Shown here: one piece after another, positions 7,190-16,520 of the stretch
Numbering within the stretch: position 1 is the first letter of the stretch
Layout of the letters: each line of letters opens with the position of its first letter
Assembly: GCA_002723345.1 (NCBI GenBank)
Contig: PBNV01000041.1
Span: 1 to 64,000, forward strand
DNA: 64,000 nt
Origin: Rhodospirillaceae bacterium
Lineage (GTDB): Bacteria; Pseudomonadota; Alphaproteobacteria; Rhodospirillales; UBA2165
Direction of reading: 5' to 3'
Translations under genes and position numbers: made by a program
The notes under the pieces: generated by a model
The model's input: the letters and a program-made list of their open reading frames with translations, nothing else
What the model was told of the DNA's origin: nothing
The model's database searches: none

Positions 7190-9346
7190 ATGACAGTTAC
7201 CAGAGAAAATACCCGTGTGATGCGGAGTTCCGCGCTCGCCGTAACATTTATCGCCCGGCAGTTTGGTGTCAGAATTAATGCTGATGCCGTGGAACAAGCG
7301 CTTGATCATGGTGTTTTGTCTAATTCCAAAGAGTTCGATAATTTTTTCTCGGATCACCACGTTTTAACCAAACCACGAAAAGCTAATGTCTCTGATTTAT
7401 TAGAGAAACGTTACTTATACCCTTGTGTTGGCGTGATGAGGTCGGGCCAGGCTCAGATTCTTGTAGGTACGAAAAAGGATGCAACCAATTCAAATGATCT
7501 AATTCTGTACATTGACCCAATTGATCCAACTGCCCAGCTGCAAGAAGAACCACTGACACAGTTTCTCGAAAAGTGGGGTCAGAAAATTATTATTGTCGCA
7601 CCAAAAAGCGAGACGGCTTCATTGGATAGGGAATATGGATGGGGCTGGTTTTTCCCGGAGTTAGCCAGGTTTAAAGGAGCTTTATTTTTTACTTTTATAA
7701 TATCCATCCTCGTGCACGCACTGGGGATTACACCAATAATTTTTATCCAAATTGCTTTGGATAAAGTACTTGGGTACCAAGCGACGGATACTCTCTATGT
7801 TTTGACCGCCGGGGCGGTAATCGCATTGTTGTTTTTAGGGGTCCTTGGTTACTTCAGGGACTATATAGTCAATCATATATGCTCAGTCATTGAGGCACGT
7901 CTGACGGGTGACACATTCGACAAACTACTTAAATTACCTGCCCAAACCTTCCAAACTACATCACCGAGTGAAATGGAGGGCAAGGTTCAATCAATTACCG
8001 CCGTAAGAGCATTCTTGTCCCGACAGGTTCTAACCAACGTTTTTGATGCGACGGGCATTCTCGTATTTCTGCCGGTTTTACTTGGCTATAGCCCGATTTT
8101 AGCAGCTGTCGTGGTTGTTTTTTCCGTTATCCAAGGGTTAGTTGACTTGGCTTCGAAAAAGCAAAGTCAGGTCGTAAGCGCGCGGACCGGTGCCATGAAT
8201 AGCGCGAGGATAGCAAGTCTGCGTGAGACCATTAGTGGAATTGATGCGGTTAAGTCCCTCTCTCAAGAGCCTGTGCAGCGACGTTTGTGGAGGGATGCTA
8301 CGGCTAAGTATATACGATCATCAGCCGTCGCTGCGAAGACCACCATGATTTCATCAAACGCAAATTCAACCCTGATGAACCTTATGACGGTTACGATCAT
8401 ATTCACAGGCATAAACTTAGTGTTTGCTGGAACGGTCTCTGCAGGAGCGATTATCTCGTGCAACATGTTGGGTGCTAAGGTCGTGGCACCCGTAAAAGGG
8501 CTGATTACGTTTTTTGCTGACCTTGGAACGATCTCTAGCGCAATGGATAGATTGGGCTCGGTCTGGAATGCTAGTCCCGAGCGTGCGGGTGTTGGACCGC
8601 AGAAAGTTATTTCGAGCAATTTTATTTTTCGAGATCTTACCGTTAAATTCGGAGAGAACTCTGCGATAGAAAAAGTCAATGGAGAGATGCCAGGAAGAAA
8701 AAAAATTGGCATCGTTGGCCCTTCCGGCGCTGGCAAAACAACTTTATTGCGGGTTCTCCAAGGATTGGTAAAGCCTACCTCGGGCCAGGTAGAAGTGGAT
8801 GGAAATAACCTTGTTAGTTTGGACTTAAGCTTCTACCGACAACAAGTATGTTTGATTGATCCGGCGCCCACCTTTTTCTCAGGGTCAATAGAAGAGAACA
8901 TTAGACGAGCGCGACCAAATATAAGTTCAGACGAATTTGAGGAAATCCTAGAAATTTCGGGTTTGGCAACAATATCCAATAGTCTTCCTGACGGCCTTGC
9001 TACCAGATTAGACGTTACGGGTAGCGCCTTATCCCATTCCCACAAAGTAATCGTTGCGCTCGCAAGAGGGTTAGCGACAGCACCAAATTTAGTCTTGATC
9101 GATGAAGCAATAAATAACCTAGATAAATTTTCACAAATACACTTCTTGGAAAACCTAGATAAAATTTGCGCCGGTAAAACATTGATCATGGTGTCAAATG
9201 ATTTGCGTTTTATGCCAGGCTTTGACTGGATTCTAGTAATGGACCGAGGCGAGATAAAAGGCCAAGGAAGCCACGAAGATTTACTTGCAACGGTTCCGTT
9301 GTATCAAAAACTTTATGAGAGTGAGAAAGCTCTCTCAAATTTTTAA
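7190..9346 (+). CDS. Type I secretion ABC transporter with C39-like domain and divergent ATPase
   Basis: 718 residues. Residues about 1-140 form a C39-peptidase-like domain without its catalytic Cys or His (SSALAVTF replaces the Cys box; SGQAQ where His is expected), so it should bind rather than cleave cargo. Membrane segments lie at about 160-450, then the nucleotide-binding domain. Walker A (GPSGAGKT, 510-517) and Walker B Asp638-Glu639 are intact. The signature LSGGQ is replaced by LSHSH (614-618), the Q-loop Gln by Pro558 and the H-loop His by Asn670. Such changes usually mark a catalytically weak half of an ABC dimer, yet no second ABC gene is in the window. The gene is probably co-transcribed with the HlyD-type gene 31 bp downstream. 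The codon usage is A+T-richer than in flanking genes. Confidence 0.9.
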   Translation: MTVTRENTRVMRSSALAVTFIARQFGVRINADAVEQALDHGVLSNSKEFDNFFSDHHVLTKPRKANVSDLLEKRYLYPCVGVMRSGQAQILVGTKKDATNSNDLILYIDPIDPTAQLQEEPLTQFLEKWGQKIIIVAPKSETASLDREYGWGWFFPELARFKGALFFTFIISILVHALGITPIIFIQIALDKVLGYQATDTLYVLTAGAVIALLFLGVLGYFRDYIVNHICSVIEARLTGDTFDKLLKLPAQTFQTTSPSEMEGKVQSITAVRAFLSRQVLTNVFDATGILVFLPVLLGYSPILAAVVVVFSVIQGLVDLASKKQSQVVSARTGAMNSARIASLRETISGIDAVKSLSQEPVQRRLWRDATAKYIRSSAVAAKTTMISSNANSTLMNLMTVTIIFTGINLVFAGTVSAGAIISCNMLGAKVVAPVKGLITFFADLGTISSAMDRLGSVWNASPERAGVGPQKVISSNFIFRDLTVKFGENSAIEKVNGEMPGRKKIGIVGPSGAGKTTLLRVLQGLVKPTSGQVEVDGNNLVSLDLSFYRQQVCLIDPAPTFFSGSIEENIRRARPNISSDEFEEILEISGLATISNSLPDGLATRLDVTGSALSHSHKVIVALARGLATAPNLVLIDEAINNLDKFSQIHFLENLDKICAGKTLIMVSNDLRFMPGFDWILVMDRGEIKGQGSHEDLLATVPLYQKLYESEKALSNF

Positions 9347-9377
9347 TGTAAAACAAACCCGACACGATATTTAACCC

Positions 9378-11138
9378 ATGTCTAATGACTTAAATTTTCC
9401 GAAAGGTGCGTATCTCTTTAGAGAAGGTGAAACCGCCCGTTACGCTTACGTGCTTAAGTCGGGTGCGATCGAAATCGTTAAAATGGGTGTCGATGGAGAG
9501 GCCGTGCTTACTGAACTCGAGGAGCCAAATCAAATATTTGGTGAAATGGCTATAATAGACGGTGCTCCGCGAAGTGCCGGTGCGAGAGCAAAAACAGACG
9601 CTGTCGTATCACAGGTCGATAAACCGAATTTTCTCGACTACGTCACGAAAAATCCACAAGCGGCACATAATATTATGATTCGGCTTTCAAGCGAATTGCG
9701 TCATGTAAATGACGAACTGAGCCACGTAAAAGCGAATACAGTGATGCAAGACGTGGACTTATCGGAAGGGCTGGAAATAACGGAGTTAGCCAAAAACGAA
9801 GATATTGATGATACTGACTCCATATATCGTACCTCCCCGTCAAAACCACTGATCTATTCAGTGGCCATTATATTAATTTTATTTTTCACATTTGGCATTT
9901 TTTCTTTCGCCTTCGAATTGGATACCACGGTATCTGCGCGGGGAAAATTCATTACAAAAGTGCCCAATGTTGATGTTCAAGCCACATCAAGTGCGATAGT
10001 GAAAAAGGTGATGATCGAGAGGGGGGAGATACTCGAGAAAGGCGAGATTGTGGCCATTTTGGATGAGACGAATGCACAAACGAACCTTGTCCAGAATGAA
10101 GAAACTTTGTCTGCGATCGTGGACCGATTGCAAAGAATAAAGTTAGAACAACAATACATTGAAAATAGTACCGAGGTAAAATCTGACTCGAACCTCCCCG
10201 GCACCCTTCAAGATATTCTTCGAAAAAGAGTAGGTCAGTATAGATCCAAAATTGCTTCATTTAAGTCACGAATAAATAAGCTGCAAAAAGAAACAGATGC
10301 AGCAAGGCAGGAGATAACCTCCGCCTCAAAGACGGTGGGTATTAGTGAACAACAAGTTAGGCTGAAGAGCAGAATAGAGAGAGCTCGTGAGGAACTTTAT
10401 AACCGCAAGAGTGGATCGTTATTAAGTTATCTTCAGGCTAAAGATGCAACTCTCGCGGCCGAAAGAGCATTATACCAATCGCGAAACGTATTTGCTCAGA
10501 AGAAAGCAGCTCTCGCTGCTAAATTGACTGATCTGTCCACTTTACGCTCAGATAAAGAGGAGTTTACTGCCTCTTGGTCATCCAAATTAGGAGAGGAACG
10601 AGCTAAAGAGGAAGAGCGGCGCGTGCAACTCTCCCAAGAGGCCATCAAACTCAAAAGGGATATGAGTAATGTCGAAGTTCGTGCCCCAGTCGCAGGTGTT
10701 GTTCTAGACGTGCCCGCAATTACCTCTGGATCGATTGTGAGAGAAGGAGACGTGATTGCGACTCTAGTTCGAACAAATCAGCCATTGTCTCTCGAGGTAG
10801 ATGTGACGCCCAAAGACATAAGTGATGCGCGTTTAGGTGCCGAGGTTTCGGTGAAGTTAGACGCTCTACCATTTCAACAGTATGGTGATTTATCTGGCAC
10901 GCTATCTTATTTGTCGCAGGATACTTACGATGGTTCCTTGGATGGGGAGCCCGGCGCTTTTTATCGTGGACGTATAGATATTTCCGCTGTTGAACTAAAA
11001 AAGGTTCCATCAAATTTTAAGCTGACATCAGGAATGACAGCTTCAGCAGATATGAAAGTGGGGAAGAGACGTATAATTGATTATTTATTGTTCCCTATAA
11101 TCAAAGGGCTGTCTAAGTCTTTCAGGGAGCCTGATTGA
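9378..11138 (+). CDS. HlyD-family periplasmic adaptor with N-terminal cyclic nucleotide-binding domain
   Basis: 586 residues. Residues about 5-118 form a cNMP-binding domain with an apparently intact phosphate-binding cassette: FGE at 54-56, and P64-R65-S66-A67, with the Glu and Arg that contact the ribose phosphate. A single membrane helix lies at about 157-179. The rest is a HlyD-type adaptor: a lipoyl-like half (VKKVMIERGEILEKGEIVAIL), a long coiled coil at about 230-420, the returning lipoyl half (VRAPVAGVVLDV) and a beta-barrel. The cNMP domain would be cytoplasmic and the remainder periplasmic. In haemolysin-type systems the cytoplasmic tail of HlyD contacts the cargo, so this domain could gate export in response to cAMP or cGMP. 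That gating is inference. No TolC gene is in the window. Confidence 0.9.
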   Translation: MSNDLNFPKGAYLFREGETARYAYVLKSGAIEIVKMGVDGEAVLTELEEPNQIFGEMAIIDGAPRSAGARAKTDAVVSQVDKPNFLDYVTKNPQAAHNIMIRLSSELRHVNDELSHVKANTVMQDVDLSEGLEITELAKNEDIDDTDSIYRTSPSKPLIYSVAIILILFFTFGIFSFAFELDTTVSARGKFITKVPNVDVQATSSAIVKKVMIERGEILEKGEIVAILDETNAQTNLVQNEETLSAIVDRLQRIKLEQQYIENSTEVKSDSNLPGTLQDILRKRVGQYRSKIASFKSRINKLQKETDAARQEITSASKTVGISEQQVRLKSRIERAREELYNRKSGSLLSYLQAKDATLAAERALYQSRNVFAQKKAALAAKLTDLSTLRSDKEEFTASWSSKLGEERAKEEERRVQLSQEAIKLKRDMSNVEVRAPVAGVVLDVPAITSGSIVREGDVIATLVRTNQPLSLEVDVTPKDISDARLGAEVSVKLDALPFQQYGDLSGTLSYLSQDTYDGSLDGEPGAFYRGRIDISAVELKKVPSNFKLTSGMTASADMKVGKRRIIDYLLFPIIKGLSKSFREPD

Positions 11139-11289
11139 GGAACTAAAAACAAGCGCTCTGGTTTTCCAGGCACCCGGGGTGCTGCCTCCCCAAGCCAATC
11201 GTAAATAGTCTGAAACAGAATTTGTCTGATGACGTTGCGTGAGAAAAATCCCGGACCAATGGAATTTCGTACTAGTTGCTTCATTGATT

Positions 11290-12051
11290 TTACATCCCGC
11301 CCGTTACATTGACCATAACGCCCGAGGTGTAGGATGCTCGGTCAGATATTAAGAAGGTGACGAGGTCAGCGACCTCTTGGGCTGTGGTGGGTCGGCCAAA
11401 GGGGAGCGCGGGGATAAACTCCCTCCAGCGCCTTTTGTCGCCGACCTCAATCTCTGCTTGTTTTTCGTGATGGCTTACCATCCGTTCCGTCTCGGTCACG
11501 CTGGGATGAACGCCCAGGACCCGGACACCATGATTTTGGCTCTCCTTGCCGAGTGCAATGGTAAAATTTTGTAGTGCCACATTGGCCATTGTTCCGGCAA
11601 TATAGTGATAGGTTGGATTGTTGGCTGCCCCCCCGACGACATTCATGATGACGCCCGACTGGCGTTCTTTCATATGGCGATAGAAATACCGTGACAGATT
11701 AATGTAGCCAAAGAGTTTCAGTTCCCACCCCTCTCGAAGCGCTGCGTCATCAAGGTGTTCAATACCACCCCGTGGGATGGCGCCTGCATTGTTTACTAAT
11801 ATATCGACATCTTTGCAGTTGGCCGCGAGGGAGGCCTGATCTTGAGTCCTGCTCAGGTCGGCGACGTGATGGATCACATCAACGGCAAAAATGTCTCTGA
11901 TTGCCGATGCGGCTGCTTCTAGGTCGCGCTCAGTTCGCGACGCCAAGTGGAGATGACAACCTTCCGCCGCAAGTGATTTTGCCACTGCGAGCCCGATCCC
12001 TCTGGAGCTACCGGTCACTAGAGCTGATTTGTTTCTCAGAAATAAATCCAT
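11290..12051 (-). CDS. SDR family oxidoreductase with atypical active site
   Basis: 253 residues from the ATG at 12051, with GGGAGGCAAGG upstream; the frame is open back to 12105 without SDR similarity. A classical Rossmann SDR: TGSSRGIG cofactor loop and NNAG motif. The active site is unusual. The catalytic Tyr region reads Y-I-A-G-T-M-A-N, so the YxxxK lysine is Thr, and the usual catalytic Ser region reads VVGGAAN. The protein may be a non-classical SDR or not an alcohol/ketone oxidoreductase at all. It is divergent from a FAH-family gene (73 bp apart), suggesting shared regulation and a role in the same pathway. Confidence 0.85.
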   Translation of the reverse strand: MDLFLRNKSALVTGSSRGIGLAVAKSLAAEGCHLHLASRTERDLEAAASAIRDIFAVDVIHHVADLSRTQDQASLAANCKDVDILVNNAGAIPRGGIEHLDDAALREGWELKLFGYINLSRYFYRHMKERQSGVIMNVVGGAANNPTYHYIAGTMANVALQNFTIALGKESQNHGVRVLGVHPSVTETERMVSHHEKQAEIEVGDKRRWREFIPALPFGRPTTAQEVADLVTFLISDRASYTSGVMVNVTGGM

Positions 12052-12123
12052 ATGGCCTTGCCTCCCGTTGAATTTGCCGGAAAGATGCCACTCAGCCGCT
12101 AACATGAAAAGAGGGGACCTCCC

Positions 12124-13059
12124 GTGAAAATTTGTTTTTATAACGACTTTACTTTAGGTGTGTTGAACGGCGATCAAGTGGTGGATATGTCCGAGCATGT
12201 GAAAGACATCCCAATGGTCGGTCCACATGATCTTATCAACGGCCTCATTGAAAACTTCGAAGATTACCGCGGGGTTTTTGAAAACGCAGCCGCCAATGGG
12301 GTCGGGGTGCCGGCGGCATCTGTCCAGTTTCGCGCGCCTCTGCCCCGGCCGATCAATATTGACTGCATGGCTGTGAATTACATGGAGAGCGGAACCAAAA
12401 AAGAAAAATCTCCTATTAATGCTTTTTTGAAGGCCTCCAATTCAGTTATAGGGCCAAATGAAACTATGGTGTGCCAGGATGTGCCGGCCACAATCTATGA
12501 GGGGGAAGCGGAGTTGGGCTTGGTAATGGGGAAACGCGCTTATCAGGTCAGTGAGGACGATGCCATGGATCATGTTTTTGGGTATGTGAACTTCATCGAT
12601 GGTTCGGCCCGAGGACTGCCGCCGGCGGGGAACGTCTTCTATCAGATGAAGGCAAGGGAAACATTTTCTCCTCTGGGGCCTTATATCGTTACTAAGGACG
12701 AGATCGATGACCCTCAAAACCTTAATGTAAAACTTTGGGTGAATGGGGTCCTCAAACAGGATTTCAATACCGATGACATGGCGCACTCTATTAAGACCTG
12801 TATTTCCTGGGTAAGCCACGTCCACACTATGGAACCCGGCGATGTGTTGGCGACTGGTACCAACCACCGCGGTCTCAATCCTTTTCATGATGGGGATATC
12901 GTCGAACTGGAAATCGAGGGTCTCGGGCGTCTTACTATTAACGTGCAGGATGACTTGAAGCGCACTTGGGAACGCATTGTGCGTTCTGACCGGACGGACA
13001 AGGGCCTCGAGCCGCCTCACGCGCCTCAGCTCACAGGTAAATACGCTCCAAACATCTAG
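12124..13059 (+). CDS. Fumarylacetoacetate hydrolase (FAH) family protein
   Basis: 311 residues beginning at GTG 12124, with AGGGG about 10 nt upstream. The C-terminal two-thirds is the FAH catalytic fold: metal-binding acidic residues in EGEAELGLVMGK and in YVNFIDGSAR, and the family-typical ending 'PGDVLATGT'. Family members hydrolyse or decarboxylate beta-diketo acids produced in ring-cleavage pathways (for example 2-hydroxyhepta-2,4-diene-dioate or fumarylpyruvate). It is followed 30 bp later by a transhydrogenase gene on the same strand, so the two are probably one operon. Confidence 0.88.
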   Translation: MKICFYNDFTLGVLNGDQVVDMSEHVKDIPMVGPHDLINGLIENFEDYRGVFENAAANGVGVPAASVQFRAPLPRPINIDCMAVNYMESGTKKEKSPINAFLKASNSVIGPNETMVCQDVPATIYEGEAELGLVMGKRAYQVSEDDAMDHVFGYVNFIDGSARGLPPAGNVFYQMKARETFSPLGPYIVTKDEIDDPQNLNVKLWVNGVLKQDFNTDDMAHSIKTCISWVSHVHTMEPGDVLATGTNHRGLNPFHDGDIVELEIEGLGRLTINVQDDLKRTWERIVRSDRTDKGLEPPHAPQLTGKYAPNI

Positions 13060-13089
13060 TTAGGGGATTTTGATTTTCTGGTAATTAAT

Positions 13090-14394
13090 ATGACCGAGCA
13101 ACAGCGTTACAGCCTACGACCGGGTGGAGAAACAATATTTACTGTGCCGGGGTCGTCCGTGAAATTCGGCCCCGGGGCACTTCGGGAGGTTGGGGAAGAC
13201 GCCCGGGCATTGGATCTCAAACGTGTCGGGTTATTCACGGACAAACATGTCGCTGAAACAACGTGCTTTGTGATATTGATCGGCGCCCTTAAAGATGCAG
13301 GCGTGGAAGCCGTGGTCTACGATGGGGTGCGGGTCGAGCCGACAGACCAATCGTTTCAAGACGCGGCGGCGTTTGCGAGTGAGGAAGATATCTCGGGCTT
13401 CATCTCGCTAGGCGGCGGTTCCGTCATCGATACGGCGAAGGTAGCTAATCTGCTGTCCTGTTATCCGGATGATCTGATGACTTATGTTAACGCCCCGATT
13501 GGCCAAGCAAAGGCGGTGCCGGGGCATTTGAAGCCCCATATTGCCTGCCCAACAACCTCTGGGACGGGCAGCGAAACAACAGGAGTTGCTGTGTTTGACC
13601 TGGTGGCATCTCAGGTTAAAACGGGGATCTCTTCTCACTTCATGCGTCCAGCACTCGCGGTTGTCGATCCATTGACTACTGACACACTGCCTTCTGGCGT
13701 TATCGCGGCAACAGGCTTTGACGTGCTCACACACGCACTCGAGTCGTTCACGGCGCGTCCCTACACCAGCCGGGACTTTCCTGCTCCTGGAACCCGTCCA
13801 CCGTATCAGGGCGCTAACCCGTTTTCGGATTTGGGGGCGCTGGCGGCGATCCGCCTAGGCGGCCAGCATTTAGTGCGCGCGGTGACGGACCCGGACGCCC
13901 AGGGCTCGCGTCATCATCTAATGTTTGCTGCAACATTGGCCGGTCAAGCATTTGGCAATGCCGGCGTTCATATTCCTCATGCCATGTCTTACTCGGTCGC
14001 AGGATTGAACCACACGAATGTATCAGCGGGATACGAGAGAGAAATGCCGCAGGTTCCGCATGGTGTCTCTGTGGTTATCAATGCGCCGTCGGCATTCCGA
14101 TATATTGCGGATGACAATCCTGATAGGTTGTTGGAGGCAGCCCGGGCCCTGGGCGCTGATGTCTCGGACGCTACCGCGGCTGAGGGAGGGGAGCTTCTTG
14201 GTGCTCGGCTCGCAGAAATGATGAAGATGACCGGTCTTCCGAACGGCCTTACCGGGCTCAAGTATTCGGATGCGGATATTCCGGCTCTTGTGGAGGGAGC
14301 GATGGCTCAGCAGCGCCTCCTCGCCCAGTCACCTCGAACGATCACGGCGGCTAATCTTGCCGAGATATACAAGGGTGCAATGCACTACTGGTAA
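13090..14394 (+). CDS. Iron-containing alcohol dehydrogenase, hydroxyacid-oxoacid transhydrogenase (HOT/ADHFE1) type
   Basis: 434 residues, group III iron-dependent alcohol dehydrogenase fold. The nucleotide-binding GGGSVIDTAK and the TTSGTGSETTGVAVFD signature are present. Metal ligands are visible in GFDVLTHALES, VHIPHAMSY and HGVSVVIN. The insertion ARPYTSR...PYQGANP near residue 220 is characteristic of the ADHFE1/HOT branch, which couples oxidation of 4-hydroxybutyrate (or similar hydroxyacids) to reduction of 2-oxoglutarate without releasing NAD(H). The ribosome site is weak. The gene follows FAH by 30 bp, suggesting that a hydroxyacid from that pathway is the substrate. Confidence 0.88.
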   Translation: MTEQQRYSLRPGGETIFTVPGSSVKFGPGALREVGEDARALDLKRVGLFTDKHVAETTCFVILIGALKDAGVEAVVYDGVRVEPTDQSFQDAAAFASEEDISGFISLGGGSVIDTAKVANLLSCYPDDLMTYVNAPIGQAKAVPGHLKPHIACPTTSGTGSETTGVAVFDLVASQVKTGISSHFMRPALAVVDPLTTDTLPSGVIAATGFDVLTHALESFTARPYTSRDFPAPGTRPPYQGANPFSDLGALAAIRLGGQHLVRAVTDPDAQGSRHHLMFAATLAGQAFGNAGVHIPHAMSYSVAGLNHTNVSAGYEREMPQVPHGVSVVINAPSAFRYIADDNPDRLLEAARALGADVSDATAAEGGELLGARLAEMMKMTGLPNGLTGLKYSDADIPALVEGAMAQQRLLAQSPRTITAANLAEIYKGAMHYW

Positions 14395-14452
14395 AAGCCA
14401 TCGACGGAGATTTATACACATTCCCTAAAAGCCGCGTCTGCTTCGACCCGGG

Positions 14453-16276
14453 TTAGGCAACTTCAGCCTGCCGAGACATCCTCTTTCGTTCATGGGTATC
14501 TAGGTAACGTTTCCGCAGCCGGATGGAGGTAGGTGTGACCTCGACCAGTTCATCGTCACCAATATAGGCGAGCGATTTATCTAGATCCATTTTGAGCGGA
14601 GGCGTGAGGTCCACAGCATCGTCCTTGCCCGAGGCCCGAATGTTGGTCAGTTGTTTTGCCTTCAAAGGATTGACCTCCAGGTCCTGGCCCTTTGCATGCT
14701 CGCCGACGATCATACCCGGATAAATTTTGTCACCTGGAATAACGAACAGCGGACCCCGTTCCTCCAAATTCCATAATGCATAGGCTACAGCCTTGCCGTC
14801 CGACATCGAGATCATAGCGCCGTTCCGTCGCCCGCCGATAGTCCCTTTATAGGGCGCATAGCCGTGAAATAGCCGGTTCATAACGCCGGTGCCCCGTGTG
14901 TCTGTCATAAATTCTCCATGATATCCAATGAGGGAGCGAGACGGAGTGTGAAAGACTAGACGTTGTTTGTCCGCACCAGCGGGACGCATTTCTATAAGCT
15001 CCCCTTTTCGGGCTGAGAGCTTTTCCACCACCGTGCCAGAATGCTCTTCATCCACGTCGATGACGACCTCCTCGATGGGTTCCAAGCGCTGCTGGGTCTC
15101 GGGATCTTCCTTATAGACAACGCGCGGCCGGCTGATGGAGAGCTCAAAGCCCTCCCGGCGCATAGTTTCGATAAGAACGGCCAGTTGAAGCTCGCCCCGT
15201 CCAGCAACCTCAAAGGCATTAAGGTCGTCGGTTCGGCGAATCTGAAGCGCTACATTGCCCTCCGCCTCGTGTGTCAACCGGTCCCAGATCACGCGGGAGG
15301 TGATTTTATCACCCTCCGTGCCGGCGAGGGGCGAGTCGTTGATGGAGAAGGTCATGGCAAGGGTCGGAGGATCGATGGGCTGAGCATCTATGGGCTTATC
15401 AACGGATTTGTCGCAGAGGGTGTCTGCCACTGTGGCGGACTGAAAACCGGCGATGGCCACGATATCACCGGCATGCGCTTCATCAACGGGCACTCGGTCC
15501 AGACCGCGGAAGCTTAATAGCTTGGTAATCCTGGTTTCTTCGAGTTTATCACCCTCTCGGCTCAGGGCCTGAATGGTCGTGTTCTGTTTGATCACACCGG
15601 ATGCGATCCGTCCCGTTAGTACTCGGCCCAAATACGGATCTGCCTCCAATGTGGTGGCGAGAAGTTGGAATGGCCCACCGGGGTCAACCTTCGGCTCTGA
15701 TACATGCCTCACGATGAGGTCAAAGAGTGGAGCCATATCGTTTTGCGGGCCCTCGGGGGCGTCTGAAGCCCAGCCGTTTTTAGCTGATGAGAAAAGTGTT
15801 GGAAAATCCAACTGTTCGTCATTCGCTTCCAGCGCGGCAAAAAGATCAAATACCTCGTCATGCACTGCGTGGGCGCGTTGGTCGCTTCGGTCAACCTTGT
15901 TGATCAGCACAATGGGTTTGAGGCTTAGCCGAAGAGCCTTGGTTAGAACGAACTTTGTCTGAGGCATGGGACCTTCTGCTGCATCTACCAAGACCACAAC
16001 ACCGTCTACCATAGATAGAATACGCTCCACCTCGCCGCCAAAGTCTGCGTGGCCCGGAGTATCTATGATGTTTATCCGGGTCCCTTCCCAATCAACCGAG
16101 GTGCATTTAGCTAAGATGGTTATGCCACGCTCCCGCTCAAGATCGTTGGAGTCCATGGCTCTTTCTGCCACTTGCTGGTTGTCCCTGAATAGTCCGGATT
16201 GACGAAGCAAGCAGTCGACCAGCGTCGTTTTACCATGGTCCACGTGGGCGATGATCGCAATGTTGCGAATGTCCAT
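14453..16276 (-). CDS. typA: Translational GTPase TypA/BipA
   Basis: 607 residues, full length for TypA. G-domain motifs: AHVDHGKTT (P-loop), [14 protein letters not shown] (G3) and NKVDR (G4), followed by domain II, an EF-G-like domain III and V pair, and the TypA C-terminal domain ([19 protein letters not shown] region). It binds the ribosome in place of EF-G and is needed for 50S assembly and growth under cold or stress. It is convergent with the HOT gene and forms a single transcription unit here. Confidence 0.97.
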   Translation of the reverse strand: MDIRNIAIIAHVDHGKTTLVDCLLRQSGLFRDNQQVAERAMDSNDLERERGITILAKCTSVDWEGTRINIIDTPGHADFGGEVERILSMVDGVVVLVDAAEGPMPQTKFVLTKALRLSLKPIVLINKVDRSDQRAHAVHDEVFDLFAALEANDEQLDFPTLFSSAKNGWASDAPEGPQNDMAPLFDLIVRHVSEPKVDPGGPFQLLATTLEADPYLGRVLTGRIASGVIKQNTTIQALSREGDKLEETRITKLLSFRGLDRVPVDEAHAGDIVAIAGFQSATVADTLCDKSVDKPIDAQPIDPPTLAMTFSINDSPLAGTEGDKITSRVIWDRLTHEAEGNVALQIRRTDDLNAFEVAGRGELQLAVLIETMRREGFELSISRPRVVYKEDPETQQRLEPIEEVVIDVDEEHSGTVVEKLSARKGELIEMRPAGADKQRLVFHTPSRSLIGYHGEFMTDTRGTGVMNRLFHGYAPYKGTIGGRRNGAMISMSDGKAVAYALWNLEERGPLFVIPGDKIYPGMIVGEHAKGQDLEVNPLKAKQLTNIRASGKDDAVDLTPPLKMDLDKSLAYIGDDELVEVTPTSIRLRKRYLDTHERKRMSRQAEVA

Positions 16277-16520
16277 TTCAATAAGGTCTCTATGTCAGGG
16301 GTGATCGTATGTTGGCGTGACCTTGCGAAATATAGTCACGTCGGTCGGCTTAGCAAGACAAGGCTTTTTGAATTTCCAGTCAGTTTTACTATTTTGCCTA
16401 TCCTCGTGATCTAGCTCTCATATCAGGAGCGAGAATCAACTTATCCCGCGAGCGGGGTGGCCAGCCGTCGTTGACTGGATTACCCTCCGTACGATTAAGA
16501 GAGAATAAATAGGAAAGCTC

